Shown piece after piece: positions 27,281 to 35,532 of a stretch of 38,936 nucleotides of DNA; within the stretch, counting starts at the first letter, position 1, and the number at the start of each line of letters is the position of its first letter. The notes below the pieces were generated by a model, which saw only the letters and a program-made list of their open reading frames with translations, searched no databases and was not told the origin of the DNA. Position numbers and translations under genes: made by a program. Source of the DNA: Mahella sp. (GTDB lineage Bacteria; Bacillota; Clostridia; Mahellales; Mahellaceae); the NCBI RefSeq assembly GCF_020054945.1, contig NZ_JAIHAU010000031.1, forward strand, positions 1-38,936, read 5' to 3'.

Positions 27281-28543
27281 ATGGCGATAAATGCTCCTCG
27301 CGGCACTAAAGATGTGCTGCCTGATGAAGTATATAAATGGCAATATGTAGAATCTTTTATACGGCGCTGGACCGCGTTATTCGGGTATAAGGAGATCCGT
27401 ACGCCTGTTTTTGAGCATACCGAGTTGTTTCAGAGGGGTGTAGGCGATACCACCGACATAGTGCAGAAGGAAATGTACACCTTTGAGGACAAAGGTAACA
27501 GAAGCATAACATTAAAACCGGAGGGGACAGCCGGTGTCGTTAGGGCGTATATAGAACATAAACTTTATGCTGAAGCCCAACCTATAAAACTGTATTATCT
27601 TTCCCCCATATTTCGATATGAACGTCCTCAGGCCGGCCGTTTAAGAGAGCATCATCAATTCGGCATAGAGGCTTTTGGCAGTTATGCTCCTTCCATAGAT
27701 GCGGAGATAGTGGACCTCGCTATGTCCTTATTGAATGATTTGGGATTAAAAGACCTTGAAATCCATATTAACAGCATTGGGTGTAAAAAATGCAGGCCTG
27801 TGTATCACAAAGCGCTTATGGGCTATCTGGCCGATCGCCTTGATCAGTTATGCGACACGTGCCGTTCGCGCTACGATAAGAATCCGTTGAGGATACTGGA
27901 CTGCAAGGAGAAAAGCTGCCAGGCGGTACTGACTGATGCGCCTGATATCGTCGATTATCTATGCGATGATTGTAAAAAGCATTTTGACAGCTTTCAAAAT
28001 TATCTGTCGGCCATGGGCTATAAATATGAGGTGGATTCCAGGATAGTACGCGGATTGGATTATTATACGCGGACTGTGTTTGAAATATTATCTACGGACG
28101 AAAGGTCTCCGGGTACCATATGCGGCGGTGGCCGCTACGATGATCTGGTAGAGCAATGCGGAGGGCCATCGATGCCTGGTGCGGGTTTTGGCATGGGATT
28201 GGAACGATTGCTCATGTGCATGGATAGCCAAGGCATTGTTATACCGGCGCCAAAAGGGCCGGATTTGTTTATAGCAGCGGTGGGGGAGCAGGCATATAAC
28301 TATTCGATTGGATTGGCGTCAATGCTGAGAAAACGCGATATATCTGTGGAGATAGACCATGTGGCTCGGAGTCTGAAAGGGCAGTTTAAGTATGCCGATA
28401 AGCTTAAAGCCCAGTATGTACTGGTTATAGGTTCCGATGAAATGGCTTCAGGTTATGTTTCATGCAAAAACATGAGCACAGGCCAAGATCAACGTATGAA
28501 ACTCGATAATATTGCAGAACAACTGCACAGCTTATTGCATTAG
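27281..28543 (+). CDS. hisS: Histidyl-tRNA synthetase
   Basis: 420-aa class II synthetase. Seen: N-terminal APRGTKDVLPDE, motif 1 region IRTPVFEHTELFQRGVGD, motif 2 FRYERPQAGRLREHHQFG, the His-specific RGLDYYTRTVFE, motif 3 GFGMGLERL, and a C-terminal anticodon-binding domain (about 325-420). GGAGG precedes the ATG. aspS follows 12 nt later, the usual pair. Confidence 0.98.
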   Translation: MAINAPRGTKDVLPDEVYKWQYVESFIRRWTALFGYKEIRTPVFEHTELFQRGVGDTTDIVQKEMYTFEDKGNRSITLKPEGTAGVVRAYIEHKLYAEAQPIKLYYLSPIFRYERPQAGRLREHHQFGIEAFGSYAPSIDAEIVDLAMSLLNDLGLKDLEIHINSIGCKKCRPVYHKALMGYLADRLDQLCDTCRSRYDKNPLRILDCKEKSCQAVLTDAPDIVDYLCDDCKKHFDSFQNYLSAMGYKYEVDSRIVRGLDYYTRTVFEILSTDERSPGTICGGGRYDDLVEQCGGPSMPGAGFGMGLERLLMCMDSQGIVIPAPKGPDLFIAAVGEQAYNYSIGLASMLRKRDISVEIDHVARSLKGQFKYADKLKAQYVLVIGSDEMASGYVSCKNMSTGQDQRMKLDNIAEQLHSLLH

Positions 28544-28554
28544 GAGGAAATTTA

Positions 28555-30342
28555 ATGGACGAGTTATTGGGAGGATTAAAGCGCACGCATACGTGCGGCC
28601 AACTGCGGATCAGCGATGTGGATAAATGCGCAGTGGTTATGGGATGGGTGCAAAGGCGCCGCGATTTGGGCGGCGTTATATTTATAGATTTGCGGGATAG
28701 GACCGGCGTAGTACAGGTAGTATTTAATGAGATATTTGATGCCGATGCCTTTGATAAAGCGCAGGCTCTGCGCAACGAATATGTCATAGCGGTGGTCGGC
28801 GATGTGGTTCGTCGCTCGGAGGATACTGTAAATCCTAAAATAAGCACCGGAGAAATAGAAATAAGAGCGCGCCAGCTTAAGGTCTTAGGGCGTTCTGAAA
28901 CGCCGCCGTTTCCCATAGAAGACGATATAAACGTATCGGAGATATTGCGCCTTAAATATCGTTATTTGGACTTGCGCAGGCCGGGTATGCAGCGCAATCT
29001 TATGCTTCGTCATAAAGTATCTAAGATTACGCGCGATTTTTTGTCCGACGAGGGGTTTATTGAGGTTGAGACGCCTATGCTTACCAAGAGCACACCTGAA
29101 GGCGCCAGGGATTACCTTGTACCCAGCCGTTTGCATGCAGGCTCATTTTATGCGTTGCCGCAATCCCCGCAGCTTTTTAAGCAGCTCTTAATGATATCCG
29201 GCTTTGATAAATACTTTCAGATAGCCAGGTGTTTCAGGGATGAGGACCTCAGAGCCGATAGACAGCCCGAGTTTACACAGATAGATTTGGAAATGTCTTT
29301 CGTCGATGTAGAGGATGTAATAGCGCTCAACGAACAGCTTATAGCCAGGATATTTAAGGATGCCATAGGCATGGACATATCATTGCCGCTCAAACGCCTT
29401 ACATATAAAGAGGCTATGGAACGTTATGGTTCTGATAAACCCGATACCCGTTTCGGCTTAGAGATTAGGGATATAAGCGACATAGTACGAACGAGCCAGT
29501 TTAAGGTATTTGTCGACGCAGTAGCTCACGGCGGTAGCGTACGCGGCATAAATGTGATAGATGGAGCTGATAAATTCGCACGCAGGGAATTAGATGCATT
29601 GGTCGATTTTGTCAAGACGTTTGGGGCTAAAGGCCTGGCGTGGATAACCATTACAGCCGACGAATTAAAATCACCTATAACGAAATTTTTAAGTCAAGAT
29701 GAGATAGACGCTATACTCGGGCGTATGAATGCCAAAGCGGGCGATTTGCTTTTATTTGTGGCCGATAAGGATGATGTGGTATTCGATTCGTTGGGCCAGT
29801 TGCGACTGGAACTGGGCAAACGCCTTAACCTTATAGACGATAGCCGTTACGACCTTTTGTGGGTAACCGAGTTTCCGCTTTTGGAATACAGCGAGGAGGA
29901 AAAACGCTATGTAGCCAAACATCATCCGTTTACATCACCGATGGATGAGGACATATCGCTGTTGGATAGCGAGCCGTGGAAAGCCAGGGCAAAGGCCTAC
30001 GATATGGTATTAAACGGAAACGAGATAGGCGGAGGCAGCATAAGGATACACAGTACCGAACTTCAGCAGAAAATGTTCGAGGTATTGGGATTTTCCAAAG
30101 AAGATGCATGGGAAAGATTCGGTTTCTTGCTCAAAGCGTTCGAATACGGGGCTCCGCCGCATGGCGGCATGGCATACGGGCTGGATCGCCTTGTCATGCT
30201 GTTGGCGGGACTGGATACAATACGCGATGTCATAGCCTTTCCTAAGGTGCAGAATGCCTCTTGTCCGCTCACTGAAGCGCCGACGCCTGTGGAGGAGAAA
30301 CAATTAAAGGAGCTTCATATAAAGGTACGGCAGGAGCAATAA
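28555..30342 (+). CDS. aspS: Aspartyl-tRNA synthetase
   Basis: 595-aa bacterial-type class II synthetase. Seen: N-terminal OB-fold anticodon domain (GWVQRRRDLGGVIFIDLRDR), motif 1 EVETPMLTKSTPEGARDYLV, motif 2 FRDEDLRADRQPEFTQIDLE, the bacterial GAD insertion (about residues 290-420), and motif 3 GLDRLVMLLAG. The sequence does not tell if it is discriminating or also charges tRNA-Asn. TAGGAGG precedes the start. A 9-bp hairpin (30335-30359) without T-run overlaps the stop. Confidence 0.98.
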   Translation: MDELLGGLKRTHTCGQLRISDVDKCAVVMGWVQRRRDLGGVIFIDLRDRTGVVQVVFNEIFDADAFDKAQALRNEYVIAVVGDVVRRSEDTVNPKISTGEIEIRARQLKVLGRSETPPFPIEDDINVSEILRLKYRYLDLRRPGMQRNLMLRHKVSKITRDFLSDEGFIEVETPMLTKSTPEGARDYLVPSRLHAGSFYALPQSPQLFKQLLMISGFDKYFQIARCFRDEDLRADRQPEFTQIDLEMSFVDVEDVIALNEQLIARIFKDAIGMDISLPLKRLTYKEAMERYGSDKPDTRFGLEIRDISDIVRTSQFKVFVDAVAHGGSVRGINVIDGADKFARRELDALVDFVKTFGAKGLAWITITADELKSPITKFLSQDEIDAILGRMNAKAGDLLLFVADKDDVVFDSLGQLRLELGKRLNLIDDSRYDLLWVTEFPLLEYSEEEKRYVAKHHPFTSPMDEDISLLDSEPWKARAKAYDMVLNGNEIGGGSIRIHSTELQQKMFEVLGFSKEDAWERFGFLLKAFEYGAPPHGGMAYGLDRLVMLLAGLDTIRDVIAFPKVQNASCPLTEAPTPVEEKQLKELHIKVRQEQ

Positions 30343-30360
30343 TGTGGTAAATTATTGCTG

Positions 30361-30389
30361 TTGAAAATCGCTACATTTTGTGATATTAT
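30361..30389 (+). promoter_or_regulatory. Promoter of the 6S RNA gene
   Basis: TTGAAA (30361-30366), 17-bp spacer, TATTAT (30384-30389). Start expected near 30396. Confidence 0.75.
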
Positions 30390-30395
30390 ATATTC

Positions 30396-30634
30396 ATGGA
30401 CAGAGCAGAATAATTCCCTGCTGTGTGCGTGATGATATGGCGTTTCATATGAGCCAACGTATGAACGATAGGGAATCCGGTCTCTGGATGTGGCATATAC
30501 GCCTCATGACGAGGACATATAAAACATTCAGGAGGATACCCACCTGCTGAGGGCAGGTTCATTGAAGCCATGGACACGGCACGGTGGGGATGTATTGTGT
30601 TTGTGCAATAGGGCAGCGTAAGCTGCCCTTTTTA
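30396..30634 (+). ncRNA. ssrS: 6S RNA (SsrS/BsrA-like)
   Basis: Regulatory RNA that mimics an open promoter and binds sigma-A RNA polymerase. Position: between aspS and tcdA, exactly where B. subtilis has bsrA (6S-1). Structure seen: a long imperfect closing stem, 30413-30441 with 30567-30591 (ATTCCC/GGGGAT, CTGTGT/GCACGG with wobbles, CGTG/CACG, ATGGC/GCCAT), enclosing a central region of about 125 nt; in the 3' arm a small hairpin ACCTGC/GCAGGT (30542-30558) just before the closing strand, comparable to the 3' bubble hairpin of E. coli 6S. No credible reading frame. The mature 3' end may lie near 30595-30600; the transcript should run to the terminator at 30634. Confidence 0.82.
30612..30634 (+). 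terminator. Terminator of 6S RNA
   Basis: GGGCAGC (30612-30618), loop GTAA, GCTGCCC (30623-30629), then TTTTT. Confidence 0.92.
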
Positions 30635-30660
30635 TATATTATTTTTGAAAGGGAAGGATC

Positions 30661-31380
30661 ATGCTTCATCCATTTTCACGTACCGAGCTTCTTATAGGTT
30701 CAGAAGCGTTAAATATACTTAAAAATAAAAAAGTGGCGATATGCGGGGTAGGCGGCGTAGGCAGCTTCGTTGCCGAAGGGCTGATCCGATCGAATATAGG
30801 TCGTTTTGTGCTGGTGGATGACGATACTGTTTGTTTGACCAACATTAATCGTCAAATCCATGCTACTTATAAGACTGTGGGTAGGCCCAAAGTAGAGGTT
30901 ATGAGAGAAAGAATGCTGGATATAAACCCGAACGCAGAGGTGGCGGCTATACGGCAATTCATTACTTACGACAATGTGGACGGCATAATAAGCGATGATT
31001 TGGATTATGTGGTGGATGCTGTGGATACCGTATCGGCTAAAATAGCGTTGGTATTGGCCTGTAAGCAAAAAAACATACCTATAATAAGCTGTATGGGTGC
31101 GGGCAACAAACTTGATCCCACGGCTTTTAAGATAGCCGATATATATGAAACCTCCATATGTCCGTTGGCTAAGGTTATGCGAAGCGAGCTGAAAAAGCGC
31201 GGCGTCAGCAGCCTTAAAGTATTATATTCCGTTGAGCAGCCCATTAAACCGCAAGGTACTATAGAAGAGCAATCCGTCAAACGCCAGATTCCAGGAAGTA
31301 TATCCTTTGTACCTTCGGTTGCAGGGCTCATTATAGCCGGAGAAGTGATAAAGGACCTGATAGGTTATAAATCGATTTGA
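30661..31380 (+). CDS. tcdA: tRNA threonylcarbamoyladenosine dehydratase
   Basis: 239-aa ThiF/E1-like enzyme (B. subtilis YrvM) that cyclises t6A at tRNA position 37 to ct6A using ATP. Seen: N-terminal HPFSRTELLIG, nucleotide-binding GVGGVGSFVAEGL, DDDTVCLTNINRQ, VVDAVDTVSAKIALV, and the SICPLAKVMRSELKKRGV stretch of the family. GAAAGGGAAGG precedes the ATG. Its place right after 6S RNA matches Bacillus. It is the last gene with core-like AUA-rich codon use before the accessory region. Confidence 0.93.
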   Translation: MLHPFSRTELLIGSEALNILKNKKVAICGVGGVGSFVAEGLIRSNIGRFVLVDDDTVCLTNINRQIHATYKTVGRPKVEVMRERMLDINPNAEVAAIRQFITYDNVDGIISDDLDYVVDAVDTVSAKIALVLACKQKNIPIISCMGAGNKLDPTAFKIADIYETSICPLAKVMRSELKKRGVSSLKVLYSVEQPIKPQGTIEEQSVKRQIPGSISFVPSVAGLIIAGEVIKDLIGYKSI

Positions 31381-31527
31381 CATATTCAGTTTGGAGGTCA
31401 GAAGTCGGAGGTCGGATAAGAAAGACCGAAGTCGTTAGTTGCGTTTTTGTAGCAACTGTATGCCCTATATGTTAGGATAGCTGTCGTATAGGGGCTAAGC
31501 CGGTATAAATATGGATATCCTCTGGAG
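31381..31527. other. Intergenic stretch after tcdA with small hairpins, no gene seen
   Basis: Holds an imperfect direct repeat (GGAGGTCAGAAGTC then GGAGGTCGGA, about 31393-31416), a hairpin AGTTGC/GCAACT (31437-31442 with 31452-31457), and CCCTATA/TATAGGG (31463-31469 with 31487-31493). None has a proper T-run. This is the boundary between core and accessory sequence. Confidence 0.6.
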
Positions 31528-31684
31528 GCTCTCTAAACTGACTGGGAATTCAATGGATTTCCAGCATAACCTGTATAGCTTTCGAAATAGAGCCTAACAA
31601 GGGTGAATGTTGGAGGTAAGACATAAACAGTCTAGCCTTTAACATAGATTTTAAGCGCTTTCGAAGTTTTCGAAAGTACTCTTA
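31528..31684 (+). promoter_or_regulatory. Repeated structured leader element, copy A
   Basis: About 155 bp, roughly 85% identical without gaps to copy B at 35377-35532. Predicted pairing: GACTG (31540-31544) with CAGTC (31628-31632); a 10-bp hairpin 31542-31551/31555-31564 that shares its first bases with the former helix; GCCTAACA (31592-31599) with TGTTG-GA-GGT (31608-31617); and a terminal stem CTTTCGAA/TTCGAAAG (31658-31665 with 31669-31676). It ends about 12 nt before the AGAGGTG ribosome site of the MFS gene at 31708. Contains a 14-codon frame (MDFQHNLYSFRNRA, from 31553) whose ATG is ATA in copy B, so a leader peptide is not conserved. A structured RNA is preferred; identity unknown. 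Confidence 0.6.
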
Positions 31685-31707
31685 TAGTTAAATAGAGGTG
31701 AATCAAT

Positions 31708-33021
31708 ATGGGAAAAAAATTCATGACTTTTTGGCTAAGTCAAACAATATTACAATTAGGCAGTGAAATGACTAGCTTTGCTTTAATTATATGGTCATAC
31801 CAACAAACTAATTCTGCGATGTCCGTTTCATTAATGGCATTTTGCTTTTATTTACCTTTTATTTTAGTAAGTATATTTGCAGGAAATTTTATTGACAAAA
31901 ATAGCAAGAAAAAAATTATGTTGTTGTCAGACTTAATCGCTACAATTTGTTCTGTATTAATCTTAATTTTAAATTTTAATGGAAGTCTATATATTTACCA
32001 TATATATGCATATAACATGATAAATGGTTTAATGAACGCTTTTCAATCTCCAGCTGAAACTGTTGCTATTGGAATGATGGTTCCCCCTGACAAATATGCT
32101 AAAGCGAGCGGATATAGTTCATTCTCGGAAAACTTGTTAACTATAGTTACGCCAATTCTATCGACCACTTTATTTTCTTTTATGGGGTTAGATTACATTA
32201 TCTTCTTTGACTTGGCAACCTTTATATTTGCATTTTTTGTTCTTTTATATTTTATTAAACTACCAGAAAATATTAAAAGTGAGAAAACAGGAATACTTGA
32301 CGGGTGTAAAGAAGGTCTTTCTTTTCTAAATAAAAATCGAGGACTTCTTTACATTATCTTAGGTATGGCTCTGCTGAACTTTTTCTCAAGGTTGACATAT
32401 CAAAATATATTGTCTCCTATGCTATTAGCTAGGACAAATAAAAATAATGAAGTTTTAGGTATTGTTACCTCTATACTAGGGATAGGTGGGGTTCTCGGAG
32501 GAATGTTGGTTGCTGCAAAGAAAAATGGTTTTAAAAATAATTTGAAGTCTATTTTTTTCTCAGCAGCATTTTCTTTCCTTTTTGGGGATTTGCTAATGGG
32601 ATTAGGCCAAAATGTATATTTGTGGAGTATTGCTGCACTAGCTGCAAGTATTCCAATACCATTTGTTTTCGCAGGACAAAGGACCATAATGTATAATACA
32701 GTTCCTAAAGATTTACAAGGTAGAGTTTTTGCTGTTAGAAACGCCATTCAGTACTGTACTATACCTGTTGGTATTTTATTGGGGGGATTTTTGGCTGATT
32801 TTGTTTTTGAGCCTTTTATGCAGAATAGCAAAAGTGTTTTGGCTGAATCTTTAAGAAATCTGGTCGGTACTGGAAGCGGTAGCGGAATGGCAGTAATGTT
32901 TTTATGTACAGGAGTTTTGGGATTTATTTCAAGCATTTTATTATATATCAACCGAAATGTTAAAAAATTAAATGACAAGGATTCTCCATCGATAATTAAG
33001 CAAGAAGTTCAAGTCCGCTGA
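31708..33021 (+). CDS. MFS efflux transporter, acquired
   Basis: 437-aa, about 12-helix major facilitator of the MefA/EntS-like (MFS_3) kind. Seen: N-terminal FWLSQTILQLGSEMTSFAL, loop 2-3 GNFIDKNSKKKIMLLSD, LMNAFQSPAETVAIGMMVP, and VPKDLQGRVFAVRNAIQ in the second half, a pattern shared with macrolide and siderophore exporters. Codon use differs sharply from the genes upstream: A+T-rich and with AUU as main Ile codon, a sign of transfer. AGAGGTG precedes the ATG. Its leader carries the repeated structured element, so expression may be controlled there. The exported compound is unknown. Confidence 0.82.
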   Translation: MGKKFMTFWLSQTILQLGSEMTSFALIIWSYQQTNSAMSVSLMAFCFYLPFILVSIFAGNFIDKNSKKKIMLLSDLIATICSVLILILNFNGSLYIYHIYAYNMINGLMNAFQSPAETVAIGMMVPPDKYAKASGYSSFSENLLTIVTPILSTTLFSFMGLDYIIFFDLATFIFAFFVLLYFIKLPENIKSEKTGILDGCKEGLSFLNKNRGLLYIILGMALLNFFSRLTYQNILSPMLLARTNKNNEVLGIVTSILGIGGVLGGMLVAAKKNGFKNNLKSIFFSAAFSFLFGDLLMGLGQNVYLWSIAALAASIPIPFVFAGQRTIMYNTVPKDLQGRVFAVRNAIQYCTIPVGILLGGFLADFVFEPFMQNSKSVLAESLRNLVGTGSGSGMAVMFLCTGVLGFISSILLYINRNVKKLNDKDSPSIIKQEVQVR

Positions 33022-33127
33022 GTCTATGTGACAAGTCAAATACTTTTTAATCGTACGAAGGATATATTTCTAGAGTCCATGTGTCCAAGCAGATACTTTC
33101 GCAACAGTAAAAATTTTAGGCCATCCC

Positions 33128-33192
33128 AAAATTTGTATAAATCCACTATGGTGTGAAATGAAAGCGCCACGATAGATATTTATACAAATTTT
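33128..33192. repeat. 15-bp perfect inverted repeat
   Basis: AAAATTTGTATAAAT (33128-33142) and its exact complement ATTTATACAAATTTT (33178-33192) flank 35 bp. It lies in the 226-bp gap between the MFS gene and the IS, otherwise without recognisable genes. It might be a small non-autonomous element or a bidirectional transcription end. Confidence 0.7.
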
Positions 33193-33247
33193 GAAATCTC
33201 TAGTTATCAAGCCACTCATTAAATTCTTCCAGCGATATCTTCCCATT

Positions 33248-33273
33248 CTGGATTCCCGTTATCTCATAACGAG
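33248..33273 (+). repeat. Left terminal inverted repeat of the IS
   Basis: 26 bp, 21 or 22 of them complementary to 34886-34911. Confidence 0.8.
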
Positions 33274-33284
33274 GGGTGATGTAT

Positions 33285-34895
33285 ATGGCGGCGATTGTTT
33301 ATTAAACAGACAAACGATCAGGTATAACTTACGCATATGAATCAGTATCTTACTGGGATAAGGAGAAAAAACAGTCCCGTGCCAAACGTACTTTGATAGG
33401 GCGGGTAAACGTAGAAACCGGCGAAATTATTCCTACTGATGGCAGAGGCAGAAAGAAGGATGATTTAACTGCATCTGCGAAAAGATGGCCATCTCCGACA
33501 ACCGAATCAGCACGATACTTCTACGGTGCCACGTACCTGTTAGATGCCATTGGTGAAAAACTGGGTGTTACGAACGACTTAAAATATTGTTTCCCTGATA
33601 CATATAAGCAGATGCTTTCCATAGCCTATTATCTTATTCTCGAGGACAGTAACCCACTATCTCGTTTTGAAAAATGGAGTGACCTTCATAAACATCCTTA
33701 CGGAAAAAATATCCCATCTCAGCGCAGTAGCCAACTCTTTGCATCGATCACCGAAGTTGCAAAGGAAAAATTCTTCCGGTTGCAGGGTAGGCGCCGGTCT
33801 GAGAAAGAGTACTGAGCTTATGATATTACGTCCATCTCCAGCAGCTCCGAATTGCTCCGTCAAGTACAGTATGGAAAGAATAAGGAAGACGACAAGCTGC
33901 CGCAGATTAACTTGGCACTTGTATTTGGGGAAGACTCCAACCTTCCCTTCTATTACCGGAAACTTGCTGGTAATAGAAGGGATTCCAAGACAGTCAAAAA
34001 CCTCCTGGCCGATCTTGATATACTTGGTTTTCCCAAGGTAAAGCTAGTCATGGATCGTGGTTTCTATAGTGAGGATAATATCAACGGCCTCTACAAGGAA
34101 CATCTGAAGTTTCTGATCTCAGTAAAGACGTCACTAAATTTTGTGAAAAAGGAACTGGATGCCATCTATGATGATTTCCGCACCTTTGAAAACTACAGTG
34201 AGAAGTACGAGCTATATTCACACACCATCCAGACGGAATGGGAATACAAGCAGGAACGCCCTTATAAAGGTGACGTCATAGAAGACAGCCGGCGTATCTA
34301 TATCCATTTGTATTACAACATCGATAAGGCCGCTGAGGATGAAGAAAACTTTGATAGAAATCTGATAGCTATGCGTCACGAACTGGAATCCGACAAAAGA
34401 ATTCCCGAACACGAAAAGCAATATGCAAAATATTTTATTACTAAAACTACGCCTAAACGTGGGACGAAGGTTATCGTAAAAGAAGATGCTGTAAAGAAAG
34501 CAAAGCGATATTACGGCTTCTTCGCACTTATTACCAATGAGACCATGGATTCCATCACTGCTTTGGAAATATACCGTAACAAAGATGTTGTTGAGAAAGC
34601 CTTCGGCAATCTCAAAGAAAGATTAAATATGAGGCGTACGCTGGTGTCGTCAGAACAAAGCCTTGACGGTAAACTATTTGTTGAGTTCATTGCACTTATT
34701 TATCTTTCCTATATCAAAAAGCAGATGCAGGATCATGATTTGTTTAAAAGTTATACGCTGCAGGGTGTCCTTGACAAGCTGGATGTTATCGAATGCTTTG
34801 AGAGTCCGGGGCGGGAACTACGCATTGGTGAGCTTCTCGAGAAACAGAAGGAGCTTTATATAAAATTAGGTGTTACTCCGCCTACCTCGTTATGA
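33285..34895 (+). pseudogene. IS1634/IS4-type DDE transposase with two in-frame stops
   Basis: 537 codons in a single frame from ATG 33285 (AGGGGTG upstream). In-frame stops are TAA at 33303-33305 (after MAAIVY, where Tyr or similar is expected) and TGA at 33813-33815 (after RRSEKEY, before AYDITSISS). No frameshift is needed to read through. Seen: YDITSISS with the first catalytic Asp, VMDRGFYSEDNINGLY with the second, and EIYRNKDVVEKAFGNLKERL holding the Tyr-(2)-Arg...Glu signature of the IS4 supergroup. The parts between stops are otherwise well preserved, so inactivation seems recent. Confidence 0.85.
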
Positions 34896-34911
34896 GTAGG
34901 CGGGAATCTAG
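34886..34911 (+). repeat. Right terminal inverted repeat of the IS
   Basis: 26 bp, partner of 33248-33273; holds the transposase stop codon. Confidence 0.8.
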
Positions 34912-35088
34912 GATATAGGCATTAGATTCGGCGATGGACAGAACAACAATCTGAGACTGTCATTTAATATGCAGAAAGCATATGAATCGGCTAAACAGTT
35001 TACTGAACTTATGCAGCAAAGAGGCGCGGGGGGATTTTATAAAACACTTCTTTTAAGGCGTATAGGCAGTCCAATGAAAACCGCATGA
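34912..35088 (+). pseudogene. C-terminal gene fragment beside the IS
   Basis: Open frame of 58 codons from the IS edge, without its own start signal, ending in TGA at 35086. The peptide (with DGQNNNLRLSFNMQKAYE, then QFTELMQQRGAGGFYKTLLL) looks like natural protein and recalls, weakly, C-terminal parts of SNF2-type helicases. Probably the remnant of a gene truncated by the IS insertion or by a rearrangement; no matching 5' part lies left of the IS. Confidence 0.4.
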
Positions 35089-35123
35089 TTGCGTGATGGG
35101 CTCAAAAAATAGGATCACCTATT

Positions 35124-35188
35124 AAGATACAAACAGTCGGGTTTTTAAGATGAATTTTAAGCACCTTCGGAGGTTCCGAAAGTACTCC
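35124..35188 (+). repeat. Repeated leader element, partial copy C (3' part)
   Basis: Matches the last ~65 bp of copies A and B: ACAAACAGTC, then TTTTAAGC and the terminal stem CCTTCGGA/TCCGAAAG (35164-35171 with 35175-35182). The multi-hairpin 5' part is absent. In the terminal stem the pair that is A-T in copy A and G-T in copy B is G-C here, which keeps the pairing. No gene follows directly; the sequence up to the promoter at 35271 shows nothing recognisable. Confidence 0.55.
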
Positions 35189-35270
35189 TGAATTGTATTT
35201 GGAAGTGATTCCATTTCGTAATAAGTGGATCAAAAATTCGTTAAAAATATTTTTTAAAAAAATGCAACTT

Positions 35271-35298
35271 TTTACGCCATAAGATAGTCTAATATAAA
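35271..35298 (+). promoter_or_regulatory. Promoter of the secreted-protein gene and its leader
   Basis: TTTACG (35271-35276), 16-bp spacer, TATAAA (35293-35298). It would yield a leader of about 257 nt, from about 35305, containing copy B. Confidence 0.5.
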
Positions 35299-35309
35299 GA
35301 GAAGAGAAC

Positions 35310-35331
35310 GGAGGATGATATCATGACCTAG
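35310..35331 (+). other. Strong ribosome site with a two-codon frame (ATG ACC TAG)
   Basis: GGAGG (35310-35314), 8-nt gap, ATG ACC TAG (35323-35331). The same frame goes on through copy B with stops that are each one base from Gln or Trp codons (TAG, TAA, TGA), so it may be the start of a decayed gene. Alternatively it is a minimal leader frame used for regulation. Confidence 0.4.
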
Positions 35332-35376
35332 AAGAATAACTAATATAAGGGATTTGAGCGGTGACAATTAGAGAAG

Positions 35377-35532
35377 ACTCTCGAAAACTGACTGGGGGCT
35401 AAATAGATTCCCAACATAGTCCATACAGCTTTCGGGATAGTGCCCAACAAAGGTGAATGTTGAAGGCAAGACATAAACAGTCTAGCCTTTAACATAGATT
35501 TTAAGCGCTTTCGGAGTTTTTGAAAGTGCTCC
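35377..35532 (+). promoter_or_regulatory. Repeated structured leader element, copy B
   Basis: Homologue of copy A (22 differences in about 146 aligned bases, 20 of them transitions). Base-pairing is kept: in the GCC-Y-AACA hairpin (35442-35467) T-G and G-T of copy A become C-G and G-C; in the terminal stem (35508-35526) changes give G-T pairs; GACTG/CAGTC (35390-35394 with 35478-35482) is unchanged. The block from AAGACATAAACAGTC to AAGCGCTTTCG is identical in both. It ends about 12 nt before the AAAAGGAG ribosome site of the gene at 35562. Confidence 0.6.

Larger units (their letters stand above)
33248..34911 (+). mobile_element. IS1634-like insertion sequence, decayed
   Basis: 1664 bp bounded by 26-bp imperfect terminal inverted repeats (33248-33273 and 34886-34911; shared blocks GATTCCCG and CTCATAACGAG). 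One long transposase frame fills it, with its stop codon inside the right repeat. I see no clear target duplication. Two nonsense codons in the transposase suggest that it can no longer move by itself. Confidence 0.8.

Noticed and set aside
33200-33247. Minus-strand peptide end (NGKISLEEFNEWLDN) abutting the IS left end
   Set aside because: Only 15 codons, and no continuation in frame on the right side of the IS; too little to call a gene fragment.
33232-34916. GATAT at both sides of the IS as target duplication
   Set aside because: On the left it is not adjacent to the inverted repeat, so the match is probably chance.
31528-35532. CRISPR array
   Set aside because: Only three copies, about 155 bp long or truncated, irregularly spaced by kilobases; no short regular repeats or cas genes.
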